Source: Eupeodes corollae
Taxonomy: Eukaryota > Arthropoda > Insecta > Diptera > Syrphidae
Length of the DNA stretch: 64,000 bases
NCBI RefSeq assembly: GCF_945859685.1
Contig: NC_079147.1
Span: forward strand, 19,323,289 to 19,387,288
Reading direction: 5' to 3'
The notes under the pieces: model-generated
The model's input: the letters and a program-made list of their open reading frames with translations, nothing else
What the model was told of the DNA's origin: nothing
The model's database searches: none
Made by a program: the position numbers and the translations under genes
Shown here: positions 44,720-55,079 of the stretch, piece after piece
Numbering within the stretch: the first letter of the stretch is position 1
Layout of the letters: every line of letters begins with the position of its first letter

Positions 44720-45190
44720 TACATCCTTACAAGATTAAATTGACGCAAAAAATGAAGCTGCTTGGCCACCAAGAGCGCCGTATGTTTGTGAATTGGGCTG
44801 AGTAACAACTTGGAAGTGATTCGGATTTTCATCAAAAAATTATCTTCAGCGATGAGCCTCATTTCTGGCTGAAGCGCTTCCACAATAAACAAAATATGAG
44901 GTTTTGGCCATGGAGCAATTCACACATACTACATGAGTCATCATTGCATCCTAAAAAAATTACGGTTTGGTGTGGTTTATGGTCCGGCGGCGGTGGCGTC
45001 ATCTTCCGTGATTATCCAGACCGTCACGTTACTGTGAATGGGGATCAGTACCGTTAAATGATAACCGAATATTTTTGGCGCCAATTGGATGATATGGACT
45101 TGGAGGCCATGTGGTTACAACAGGACGGCGCGGCGGCGCCACAAACCACACAGCGAATGTCACAATCAATTTCTTGGAAACCAAGTTTGG
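44720..45190 (+). pseudogene. Tc1/mariner-group transposase, catalytic middle
   Basis: PYKIKLTQKMKLLGHQERR, SDFHQKIIFSDEPHFWLKRF (first catalytic D in SDEPHF), NKQNMRFWP, HPKKITVWCGLWSGGGGVIF, VTVNGDQYR, WRQLDDMDLEAMWLQQDGAA (second catalytic D in QDGA). This is the IS630-Tc1-mariner fold of the lineage with DUF4817-type N-termini. The start, and the third catalytic region (PPRS.DLTPLD), are missing. The sequence stops at about 45190, and a Helitron begins 140 bases later. In-frame stops occur after WAE and QYR. Confidence 0.78.
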
Positions 45191-45332
45191 GGAAAGTGTT
45201 ATCTCACGAAGCGTTAGAAAAATTACATTTGTATTATTTATATATCATAAGTTTCTTGTTCCAATATATTAAAATATATCACGAATTAAATATGTAACTG
45301 CTTTCTTGAATTTAAACGAATTTATAAAATCA

Positions 45333-46485
45333 CTAGCTTTTTACCCGCGGCTTCGCCCGCAGTGGAGAAATTAAATAAGTATGAGAGATAAAGGGTAAGG
45401 GTATAATAATAGAAATAAGTCAATATAATAACTAAATTGTATTGCTTGGCTGAGAACAACAATTTTAAAAATTACTACAGACAATGAAGTTTCAACACCT
45501 TAATATATGCTTATTGAAATGCAACAACAAATGTTAAAATATATTTCACCTTAACAAAAATAAATAATTCTGAATTCTAAAGAAAGAAGAGTCCAGCACT
45601 GCCGGTGTCTATTTTACGTAAAACTTGATGGAAAACATGATTTTGCTCTGGAAGTAATTAAGGGACTAATTCTGCCACTTGATGTTGCAGTGCTATGAAA
45701 TCATAATCTAGCTCTTGTGCAATTTCATTATCAAAATCATCCACATTGTCTCGTCGAGGGCTGGACATTCCAAAATCATCTTAATTTTTTCCAACCATCG
45801 TAAAAACCTTGTTTTCGATCATAATTAGCGTTTTATTGTAGACATGTTCAATGTTCATTGAAAGTAATGTCTGTGTGTACCTGCTGCAGTTGATGTAAAA
45901 TATCTTCAGCCATGTACACTTTATACTTATTCCAAAGAGTTTGAGGGTTAGAAAGACCGCAAGAAGATAAAAGCGTAGCGTAAAGTTAACTGATTTTATC
46001 TGGCGATCGGTATTGTACAGCTTCCTCCATAGTTTTATCCCAATGATTGTCATTTTCTAACAGTGGCCGAGCTTCACATGCTTCTCGGTAGATTTGACAT
46101 TCCTGACCATTGACAATTTTAAGTTCTGTAAAGCTAATTGGACCTCTAACATGATGCAACAACATGCGCAGACAAAAGCATTCAAAATTCGTAACATTTC
46201 GGTAATACAGTGGGTTGGTATTACAGTATTCAGGGTTGAAACTTCATTACTATGATGCTAGATGATGCTAGATGGCGTTTAAGTAGCTAAATTTGACGAT
46301 ATTTTGACAAACAATTTTCTTATTTTTCGTAAATTTTTTTTTTATTTTTTTTAATAAAAAGTATCCTATGTTACTTCTAAAACCTTCAAGAGTGTATGTT
46401 TAAAGTTTCATGATGATCGGTTAAGTAGTTTTTGCGTGAGAGCGTAAAAAACAAACTTACATTCGCATTTATAATATTAGTATGA
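45333..46485 (-). mobile_element. Helitron, internally deleted, with intact termini
   Basis: On the minus strand the element starts TCATACTAATATTATAAATG and ends with a hairpin (GCGGGCGAAGCCGCGGGT) followed by AAAAAGCTAG. TC at the 5' end, CTAG at the 3' end with a hairpin about ten bases before it, and insertion between host A and T (A at 46486 complement, T at 45332 complement) are the hallmark of Helitrons. Length 1153 bp. The coding fragment inside (45640-46200) is the start of the helicase region, so this derives from an autonomous element by deletion. Confidence 0.88.
45640..46200 (-). pseudogene. Helitron helicase fragment
   Basis: Minus-strand translation over three frames: FECFCLRMLLHHVRGPISF, ELKIVNGQECQIYREACEAR, PLLENDNHWDKTMEEAVQ (46030-46190), then LWNKYKVYMAEDILHQLQQ (45880-45945) and VYNKTLIMIENKVFTMVGKN (45784-45845), then SSPRRDNVDDFDNEIAQELD near 45730. 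This is the segment between the Helitron-like N-terminal domain and the Pif1-type helicase, with its usual LLEDDNHW and LW.KYKD motifs. The Rep nuclease and the helicase Walker motifs are absent. The frame at 45781-46053 is partly out of register with it. Confidence 0.85.
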
Positions 46486-46486
46486 T

Positions 46487-47047
46487 TATAATTTTTGAAA
46501 CAAATGTCCAAATTAAGGAGATTTAATGTTTTATTATTTTGATAGTACGGAAAACCCTATATTCCATTGTTGGAAAATGATAAAAGCTATTTCAAAACTC
46601 AGTAGATGTATATTAACATACTCTACTTACATTTGAATAATAACTTCAATTCGCAATATTATATATCTATGCACTCACTTGGCTCATACTTCAGAACGTC
46701 TTCTAATAAGGGGTTTCATTTTTAGAAGGCTCTTTATGAGCACTTGTCACATTGGAAGCTGTTAACTCTTGACAAGTAAAATCTACCATTACTCAAATTG
46801 GAACGTTGTGTTCTTTTTCCAAGAGGTGATCACTATTGGCCAGATAGTGCGACTTAACACCTTTAAACTACTTTCTTTTAAAAAGACCGTGTAAAAGGTA
46901 AGTTTAAGATGTCGACATTAGAACGTTGTTAACCTAGTATAATGTCAGTGCAGTTGTTCATATAGCTCTGATATTATTAATGTATGTGTGCTTTTGTTCT
47001 CAATTAAACAAAATAAAAGCGCATTAATTTATTTTATTATTTAGCAT
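46487..47047. other. no gene seen
   Basis: Spacer with one short readable scrap (FPRGDHYWPDSAT near 46825) that I cannot place. Confidence 0.3.
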
Positions 47048-47326
47048 ATGTACAATGTACATATTAAGGGAATTCCCCTTATTTACGTAAATGCTAAACT
47101 AATTCAAAATTCTGATCATGTTTGTCATCATTGTGGTCAAAAAATCCCAGAACAATCTGAGCCTAATGAAATTAAATTTAATTTAAATAAAATACACTCT
47201 GGAGACCATGACGATATTTTTGTTGGAGCCACATCATCATTGCGAGTTGCTCAGCAAATATTATTAAATTGTTGTAAGCCTTGTTTTAGACAAAAATTTG
47301 GTATTCAAAATGAATTATTCACTTAA
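47048..47326 (+). CDS. unrecognised small protein with two cysteine pairs
   Basis: A 92-codon frame starting MYNVHIKGIPLIYVNAKL. It has HVCHHCGQK (residues 26-34) and a later CCKPCFRQKFG (residues 78-88), the spacing of a possible zinc-binding ribbon, with SGDHDDIFVGATSSLRVAQQ between. Its composition is more protein-like than other AT-rich frames here (balanced charged residues, GDHDD). After the stop, the same frame continues INALPKRQEWRKRLLMR, so the real product may be longer or an exon. No splice acceptor or promoter was established. It could be a host exon or an unfamiliar mobile-element protein. Confidence 0.3.
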   Translation: MYNVHIKGIPLIYVNAKLIQNSDHVCHHCGQKIPEQSEPNEIKFNLNKIHSGDHDDIFVGATSSLRVAQQILLNCCKPCFRQKFGIQNELFT

Positions 47327-48539
47327 ATAAATGCTTTACCAAAACGTCAAGAATGGCGTAAACGTTTATTAATGCGTTAAGTATACTTTCTAACAATATT
47401 GACTAGACTTATAATCAATAATAATGTTTAATGAAAAACCGAACTAAAGACAATTCCCATATTTATTGAAGGAAGCGGATGGAGTATATGCACTTGGAAG
47501 GTTTTAATTAAAAAAGCGGACACTATACAAATAAAAGTAAATAAATAAATCACAATAGGCATAATACTTGTTTGTTTTGTAAGCAATACGTTTTCTTTTA
47601 AAAGAACATTAAAAAACAATCTCTATAATTAACTTCCGATTGTAAATACTGAAACCACAAAACCATTTAACTTGTAAAAAAATAAAACAATTATTAAAAT
47701 TATTTCAGTTTAAAATAAAACAAAACAAATTAATTTAATGATAACTACGACAACAAATTGCTTTAACACCTTTTAAATAGAAGTTCACGTGAAACCATTT
47801 TCTCACGTTTTTTTTTGCCGTCGATCACATGCCTTACGAAAAAAATTCATTCAATATTTTTACTGTTAAAGTAATTTATAAATACCTATAAGTTAGCTTG
47901 GTAAATGGTTTCCTGTCTTCTTTTTGTAAATAATTAAAAATTAAGTGTAAGGTAAATTCATACTCAGCGTACATTGTCAAGTTTTAAAAACAAATCATTT
48001 ATGATGTCAGAAAAATAAATGACTGATGTATGTAAATATTTATAAAATGTCTGGGAAATAAAAAAAAATATGGGAAATTTGATGAAAATTGAAAGTGAAG
48101 GGAAAAATAAATATTTTTATAATCAATGAGATGAGTAATAATTAAGAACAGACTTGATAAAGAGTGAATTGTGGCAGATCATTTTAATTACTCTCATTGT
48201 AAATTTTATAACTAAAGCGGAAAATTGAAATACAAATTAAGGGTTTTTTGTAATAACAAATGAGTGATTTGTAGGTTGATCATATGATATTTCCCAATCA
48301 ATTATTTTACAAGCAATGAATAGTTCTAGGAGCTTTCATCGTTTAAATGATAAAGGTGAAATAATTTGAAAATTTATTAGGTTTTAAGATGGAGCTGCTC
48401 TTCATTTAGAGGAAGATCGGGACGAAAAATGAAGAGCATTTTTGTTATAGGTGAAGAAGTTGGAAATGGAACAATAAAAAGATGATATTGATAACTTGAC
48501 ATGATAAAGGTTGGAAAATATCTCCCTTTCGCATTTTTG
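47327..48539. other. no gene seen
   Basis: AT-rich spacer; the frames at 47428-47619 and 48377-48616 are unrecognised or overlap the mariner end. Confidence 0.35.
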
Positions 48540-49440
48540 CTCTTTAATAAATGCCACATAAAAAGTGTTACAGTAATCGGATAAGGTTCAAATATCTGTT
48601 TCCATCTAGACGGCAACTTTATAACTCCCTGTTCGTAGTAGCACCCTCCTTATTTTCGAAGAACTCTTTTCACAAGCCTCTTTTGAGTTCAACTTTACAC
48701 CACCAAGGGCGTTCGACATGGACAGGAACAGGTGCTAATCACTTTACGCAATGTCCGGGCTATATAGTAAATGCGATAAATCATCCCATCCGAGCTCCCG
48801 TAGCTTCTGAAGATTCATCAACGAAATGTTTGGTCTGGTGTTGTCTTGGTGGAACACTATACCCTTCCTGTTGACCAATTCTGGGCGCTTCTGGTCGATC
48901 GGCTGCTTCAAGGGATCTAGTTGTTCGTAGTAGATGGTAGAATTAAACGCCTGGACATATGAGAGCAGCTTATAGTGGATGATTGATTCTATTCCCATCT
49001 AACACACTGCAAAACCTTCCTGGCCGTCAATCCCGGTTTGGGAGGATTCACTGGCCTTCGACCACAACCGTTTTTACTGTCGTATGTAATCCATTTTACG
49101 TCACCAGGCTCCATCCGATTCAAAAATGGTTCAAGTTCGTTCGTTTCAGCAGCGTATCGCATGCGTTGGTTCGACCCAGAAAGTTTGCAGCACCCATACA
49201 TCCAGTTTTTTTTTTTTTGTATCCAGCCTTCTGTAAATGGTTTAAAATCTGTTCTTTCTTTTGGGTGATGTCACGAGATGCCACATGCCGGTCTAACTCA
49301 ATGTTTTCCATGATTTGATCGACATTAGTCGTCACCGGTCTTCCGACGGCTGGCTTATCCTTGGTGTCGTTTTCACTGGCTCTGAATAGTAGGAATCATT
49401 CATCCGCGGTTTAAAGTGATAGAGTAACATCCCCCAAAAT
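48540..49440 (-). pseudogene. mariner transposase, nearly full length but frameshifted
   Basis: A mariner-family (DD34D) transposase covered over most of its usual length of about 340 residues. KDKPAVGRPVTTNVDQIM near 49330; IELDRHVASRDI and ILNHLQKAGYKKK (49210-49300); ETNELEPFLNRMEPGDVKW then ITYDSKN (49075-49155; the first D is in GD.KW); KPGLTARKVLQCVRWE (48990-49035); YEQLDPLKQPIDQKRPELVN; RKGIVFHQDNTRPNISL (second D in HQDN); LRELGWDDLSHLLYSPDIA (third D in SPD); IKLPSRWKQIFE near 48600. All three aspartate motifs are recognisable, but at least three frameshifts separate them. Terminal repeats were not found. Confidence 0.85.
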
Positions 49441-49619
49441 ACAATTTATCTCACAGAAAGTTTCTCTAGTGCATTTTCCTTTAACGAAAGACAACTTTAA
49501 AATAGTGCGAAACTAATCATACAAACTCCAAACTATTAAATAGCGTCGGTTTTTATGTTATTTCAAGACCTTTTAATGTATACAGTATTGCCAAAAACGA
49601 GCTCTGTAACGCTGTTTTT
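49441..49619. other. spacer
   Basis: Probably includes the mariner left end; no terminal repeat recognised. Confidence 0.25.
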
Positions 49620-50030
49620 TCCTTTATTTGAAAGATAATCTTCTGACATATTCATTTTTGGCATATTGCAGCCAGGACTGGCTCATGCGTAGTCTAAAAT
49701 AGTCCAATTTTTGACGAGTTTTTGTATTGGTGGCCATATATCAGCAATAACACAACGAGGGTTATCTTCCAAGAAGGCAACCTTTTCGGACTTATCGGTG
49801 TATCTATAGAAAAAAGTCAAGTGGTTTTAAATCACGGAAATTTGGCAGACAATTGACCGGTTTGTAACATGACATTAAGCAGTTACCTAAAGTTCCCTTC
49901 AATAAACCTATTGTGGCACGAGCACATATCTTTCAAATCATGGCTGTTGATGAACAAAATAGTCAATAATTATGGCTCTATAGCTGGCACCATCATCACT
50001 GCAACGTTTTAGTCAGGATAATTTTTAAAG
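49620..50030 (-). pseudogene. Tc1/mariner-group transposase C-terminus (minus)
   Basis: RDLKPLDFFL near 49830, then in the next frame RYTDKSEKVAFLEDNPRCVI, ADIWPPIQKLVKNWTILDYA and a C-terminal CNMPKMNMSEDY (49640-49690). The family pattern is DLTPLDFFLWGY, YADKPETI..LEDNIRR, KVIENWTSRLDY. YRAIIIDYFVHQQ near 49990 is the segment before the second catalytic D, which is deleted. It lies tail-outward beside the plus-strand copy at 50110. Confidence 0.65.
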
Positions 50031-50109
50031 ATATAAAGGGTGGTTAAATTTTAAGGACCAATTGTAAATCATTCCTAAATGTCACGCTTTATCCTGCATT
50101 TCATTTGGC

Positions 50110-50970
50110 ATTTCCCAATTCTCGATAAAATCAAAATTCATTTCGACATTGTGCTCTTAGTAGTTTTTTCGCTCAACTTAATCATCCAAATAAGCGTAGG
50201 ATCGGAAAAATCGTGCAAAAATTTTAGCGTACCGGGTCTGTAAGAGATGATCTCGTACTGCAGAAAATATTGCTGCTGTTTTAGATAGTGTGTCTGACGA
50301 CCCGTAAACTTTAACTCCATTTCATCACCGAGCCCAACAATTTTACCTCGTACTCTTGCCGCTGATGAACATAATGCATAAGAACTTGCATTTTCACGCT
50401 TACTAATTTCAATTGACTCAAGAACTACAGCCTGTTGACCATTTCAAGCGGCGTCAATAAACAGAATAATGGAAAGAAATGGCAACAATGGAAGATCAAT
50501 TTTCGGAGAAAATCGTCTTCAGTGATGAGGCACCATTTCACCTGAGTAGATTCGTCAATAATCATAAATGCCGCATTTGGACAAATGATAATACGAAGGC
50601 ACCCACAAAAGAGTGACTGGTATTTTTCCAAAAATGAATCCAGTAAATCGTGAGATGATAACGAAATTTTACCTGCCCGAATTGGAAGATATAGATGTGG
50701 ACGATATGTGGTTTTAACAGGCCACTAGCCACACAGCTTTAGCGAAAAAATGGCTATTTTTCGCTACAAATTCAATTGGCTATGTCAATTTACCGCCAAG
50801 ATCATGGGATTTGACACCGTTGAACTTCTTTGTTTGAGGTTATTTAAAAGAAAATGTGTTGGTGAATAAGCCAGCAACAATTCAAGAACTTTAGCTTTAG
50901 GATGAGATAACTCGGCACATTAAAGGCATAGATAATCAATTATACTTCAACATCATTGCACAATAAAAAG
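50110..50970 (+). pseudogene. Tc1/mariner-group transposase, most complete relic
   Basis: Readable across most of the gene. FFAQLNHPNKRRIGKIVQKF then RTGSVRDD (N-terminal HTH, 50155-50260); MATMEDQFSEKIVFSDEAPF then HLSRFVNN (50478-50560, first catalytic D in SDEAPF); CRIWTNDN; REMITKFYLPELEDIDVDDM then WF (50650-50715); the second catalytic motif QQDGA is destroyed here (a stop, then QATSHTA). LPPRSWDLTPLNFFV (third motif) then GYLKENVLVNKPATIQEL lie at 50790-50895. Stops and frameshifts are frequent. The C-terminus runs to about 50970. Confidence 0.78.
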
Positions 50971-51074
50971 TCAAAAAGTTTTTATTTTTGAAACAGCACA
51001 TCCTTGATAATAATCATAATTATGGTAAAAATACTACAATGTGCCAAAGGTAGTAAAAATTTCTGGTAATTTGT

Positions 51075-52210
51075 AAAAAACCTGCGAAACACCAAGTCAT
51101 CGTCGGTTCTAACGCTCATCCACAATGACACTCCCTATGTAAGCTCGATTGATAAACCCAATTTTGTTAATTCAACGCTACCGGAGGTTGTCATGTTATG
51201 TCCTCCTCTTCTTGAAGGCGTAAACGATTCTATGGGATGAATCTTCTTTCGCGCTCATTCAGTTGCAAGAGTACTGAAAGACCTTACATAAATCCCCTGG
51301 ATCGGATAGTGTCCCCCCTATTGTTCTGAGGATGTGTTCTTCAGTGCTGGAAAAACCACTGAGTAGCTTTTGCTATCTTTCCTACTCTACTGTTCTCTTT
51401 CCGAGTGGATGGAAAACTGCATTTGTCCAGCCTGTCCCTAAAAAAGGCGAATCCTCCTCACCATCCACCTATCGTCCAATTGCACTTACATCCCTTCTTC
51501 AAGCCCTCTTATTGAAAATGCTTACTTTTGGTATTGATGAATCTCTTTTTCGTTGGATTAGAAACTACCTTTCGAACCGTTCAATACTACTTGTACTGAA
51601 TAGTTTTACATCCGAAACTGATAGAATAATTGAAGGTGTCCCCCAGGGCTTCGTTTTGTCTCCGACACTCTTCCAAATATTCATAAAAGATATCTTGTCT
51701 GCCGCTTCTAGTCCATTAAACTGTTTCGCTGAGGACAGTACCCTTAACTTTTCTTATTCGTTTTTAGATTCAAACCTTGTCCATTGGATGTGGAACTTTA
51801 ACGGCAGCGTATGATAAAATTAAATTCTGACCACTCATTGTTCAATGGGGAGTTAAGAACAGTGCTTCAAAAAGTCAATGCTGTCTCCTATCGTTAAAGC
51901 CTTGGACACCCCCGATGCCGCTATCCTTGAGCGGTACTTGCATCGAGGAAACTAATCTACTTTCAGTACTCAGTATGCGTATTACAGATTACCTCTTATA
52001 GAAGGATCACATATTCGATATCGCCAAAAACGCTGCTAGATGCTTAGGATTTCCTTCGAACGCTGCAAGAAATTTGTCACTCCTTCTGATCTCGCTGTAA
52101 TTTACAAAGCCTGCATTCGTACAAAACTTGAATATAACTCAAATATTTAGGCAGGTGCCCCTAAAACAAGTTTAAGTCTTTTTCGATCGACCGGAAATCT
52201 TGTTTTGGGC
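51075..52210 (+). pseudogene. Jockey-type LINE RT with altered catalytic box
   Basis: RAHSVARVLKDL (near 51250), the PGSDSVPPIVLRMCSSVLEK region, FPSGWKTAFVQPVPKKGESS then PSTYRPIALTSLL (51408-51505). A deletion leads straight to LLKMLTFGIDESLFRWIRNY then LSNRSILL (51520-51585), IIEGVPQGFVLSPTLFQIFI (51625-51685) and CFAEDSTLNFSYSFLDSNLV (51720-51780). The family has FADDSTL at the active site; here it is FAEDST, so a catalytic aspartate is glutamate. The C-terminal part (FVTPSDLAVIYKACIRTKLE, then AGAPKTSLSLF) continues at 52060-52175 in other frames. It matches 7900-8440 and 15130-16215. Confidence 0.75.
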
Positions 52211-52439
52211 CCATTCATTAAATCTACTAAATGATTTTTAAGTGTCAGTCTATAAATTTTCTAAAGCAAAACCAAGCCAAAGCAAACCACTTGACAGCTG
52301 ATAAATTGGCCGCCAATTAAAATAAACTAATAATGTAGGATGTTTTTTTTAACTTTATGAGAACTTTCAATGGTTTGGGAAACGATTATGTCAAAGTGTT
52401 ATGACAGTTCTTTTCCCAGTAAGATTTGAAAATTCGTCA
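52211..52439. other. spacer, possibly transposon 5' end
   Basis: Directly precedes a transposase start; contains ACTTGACAGCTGATAAATTG. No inverted-repeat partner identified. Confidence 0.25.
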
Positions 52440-53530
52440 GAAGTCGTTTAACTCCAGAACAACGAATCCAAATTGCAGAAGCTTACTTTTTAAAATATAA
52501 ACCTTTTCGTGAAGTTCATAGAATACTTCGTCCAATTTACGGTCGTTAGTGATGAAGCTCCTTTCTGGTTAAAAGGCTTAGCCAATAATCAAAATTAACG
52601 TTTATAGCATTGTTAAACCATTAAGTTATCACCATTTCATCCATACAGATTACTGTTTGGTGTGTTTAACTTACGCTAAGTGGCATTATGGCTACATATT
52701 TTTTTCGAAGTAAGGTAGAAGTTATTGTCTCTAGACGAATAAACTTGACAGCGGGGTTTACTATCAATTCATTACAAAAAAATTAATACAGTCGAACTTC
52801 CATAACTCGAACTTCTCTATAACTCAAAATATTATTGAGAAATTTGGTTTTTCAACCTTATTTTCATGAATTTTGCCCTCCATTATTCGAACTTCTGTAA
52901 GTCGATTTTCGCTATAAATCGAATTTTTTAGATTCTGTTTGATGCCAAATAGTTTTTTTTAACTCGAACTTTTTCTCCTGTTGGGAAAATCCCATTTTAT
53001 TTAACCTCTTTTTTGACGTGTACTAAATTCTTTAATATTTGGGAAACTGCCTTTTGTTTCAATTTGAAAAATACTGGAGTCAATTGTGATTAATTTCTGT
53101 AGTTTGGTTTGAAGGGGTGCTATTTAGATTCAGAGTTTGTATTTTAGTGCCCAAAAGTTCCTAGTTTTGTTTATTTTTTAGTTGGAAAAGCAGCAATTCA
53201 ATAACTTTTGTCTCATTTCTTTAAATCGAAATTTCTATAACTAGAATTTTTTTCTTTCAATTTGAGAGTTCGACTTATGGAAGTTCCACTGCACAACTTT
53301 AATTCCCGAAGTGGTCCTTTTAACTGGCATCCTAGGTCATAAGACTTAACGTCTCTCAGTTATTTTGTATAAGGTTATGCTAAGTTATTGGTTTATGCCA
53401 AAAAAAGCAAATCTTGTGGCATTGGAAGCCAATATTCAAGCCAGTTATGCCTCTATACAGCCAATTTATTGGAAAATTTACTGAAAATTAGATGATCGAA
53501 TGAACTGTGTAATTTATAGTCAGGAGTTGT
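52440..53530 (+). pseudogene. Tc1/mariner-group transposase carrying a MITE
   Basis: The N-terminus reads RLTPEQRIQIAEAYFLKYKP then FREVHRILRPIYGR (52443-52545), the DUF4817-type HTH. A deletion jumps to VVSDEAPFWLKGLANNQN (52545-52600, first catalytic motif). DSGVYYQFITKKLI (52747-52785) is then cut by the MITE at 52789-53291. After it: FNWHPRS, stop, DLTSLSYFV (third motif, 53320-53370) and VYAKKANLVALEANIQASYA then SIQPIYWKIYWKLDDRMNC (53393-53513). The second catalytic motif is missing. The continuity of the gene across the MITE fixes the order of insertion. Confidence 0.75.
52789..53291. mobile_element. pogo/Tigger-type MITE, 503 bp
   Basis: The left end CAGTCGAACTTCCATAACTC, then GAACT, and the complement of the right end CAGTGGAACTTCCATAAGTC, then GAACT, differ at two of 25 positions. 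TA lies at the left junction (52787-52788), as expected for pogo-group insertion; the right junction reads CA, perhaps a mutated TA. There is no coding capacity. Internal sequence repeats the motif loosely (TCGAACTTCTG, TCGATTTTCGC, CTCGAACTTTTTC). It is inserted in the transposase relic. Confidence 0.85.
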
Positions 53531-55079
53531 GCAATACAGAGAGAAAAACTTGTTGTTACCAAAAAAAAAGTGACCCAATACCTGTGTTCGAATTGATTTT
53601 AAAAACCTGTAGCATTTACTGAGAACTACAAAAAATTCATAAGTTTGATAGTACGAAATATTTGTGCAAATTACAAGCCTATTAAGACTGCACTATCATA
53701 TTTTCATGAATGTCAACTCCACCTTCATTTCATAGACATTAAAAATCAATTTGTTTCAATTTTATCATTTGTTTTTACTAAGAGATTAATTTTATGATAA
53801 GAGTCATATTATGTTGTTATAATGTAAACATTGCTTTGTTCATGTTTTTGATAAAATTTTATCATTTCAAAACCAACAACAAGAAATAATTTCTTTATTT
53901 ATCAATAATAATACGAATGCATTATTTTTATTGTCATATGTTATAGGTATTAATGGTCTTATGATAATTCCGTATAAATAATTTATTTGAAATGGAATCA
54001 GATGTCAGATAGGTTAGTAATTAATTTAGATCTGAATATAAATTACAAGTCGGAATACATGGTTTGTGCATCATTTTACTTGAAAGCTCGCTAGTTAGGT
54101 TTTATTAATTAAAACTTACATGATTTACGACTTTGGGTATAATTTTTTATTGTAAAAGATCAGGAGTTCGGTTTCAAAAGGGGAACAGAATTTAAAGAAA
54201 TATTGATATTATGGAGATGTCATAAAAATTCATTAGTATATTCAACTTTGAAGTACACGTTATTTTGAAATTCCCATCAGTTTTTTTAATGGAAAAACGT
54301 TAATGGCAAAATTTGACAAAAATTTAGGAAATACTGACTAAAAGACCATCCTAGGATGGTTGTGTCAAAATTAATAACTCTAGGAACTAAAATAAAAAGT
54401 CAATAAATTTATATGGTAAGGCTGTAGGTCAACTTTTGTATTGTCTTATTGTTCATGTTGCGAGCATAAATGTAAGTATTTTTGTACTTTACACTTGTCC
54501 GTGTTTTCATAAGATGTTGGTAAAAGATCGAAAATAAATATAAATATGAACATAGTAAGGTGTTGGTTGACATTTTTTTGATTACAAGAATTAGTCAAGG
54601 TATTATTTTTAAAAATTCACGTTGTATTTAATATTTTCCTTAATAATCCGGAACTATTTGTAAAATTAGTAGGCTATTTACTCTGCGCACCATATCAGTG
54701 AATTCAATGCGCCCGTAACTTAATTTAGAAAAATCTCAAGTGCATTTATTTTATTTTAAATCTCACGAGCAATTCTGGGAAATTGTAATAGGATGTCAAT
54801 AAATTAGATAGTCAATGTCTCGATTTTTACGTTATCATATATTATTCTGAAACTGAGTTAAGATTTGGAACAGTTCCCATCAGTCAATTCTGTTTTTTTC
54901 CTAAAGAACTTTTTATCTAAGATGCTAAACCAAAAATTTCACTTTAAAGTTGTGGGTAAATAAAATATCAATCGGGAAAAACAACCTGCACGACAACACT
55001 TCTGACAACTGATTTAGATTTTGCTGCGGGTGAAACGTCATGGTAGCCAGTAAATTTTTCCACACCTTAACATTCACGA
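53531..55079. other. no gene seen
   Basis: About 1.5 kb of AT-rich spacer. The minus frame at 54925-55158 is unrecognised and overlaps the start of the LINE. Confidence 0.4.

Noticed and set aside
48551..49318. Plus-strand frames of 76-111 codons
   Set aside because: Antisense to the mariner transposase.
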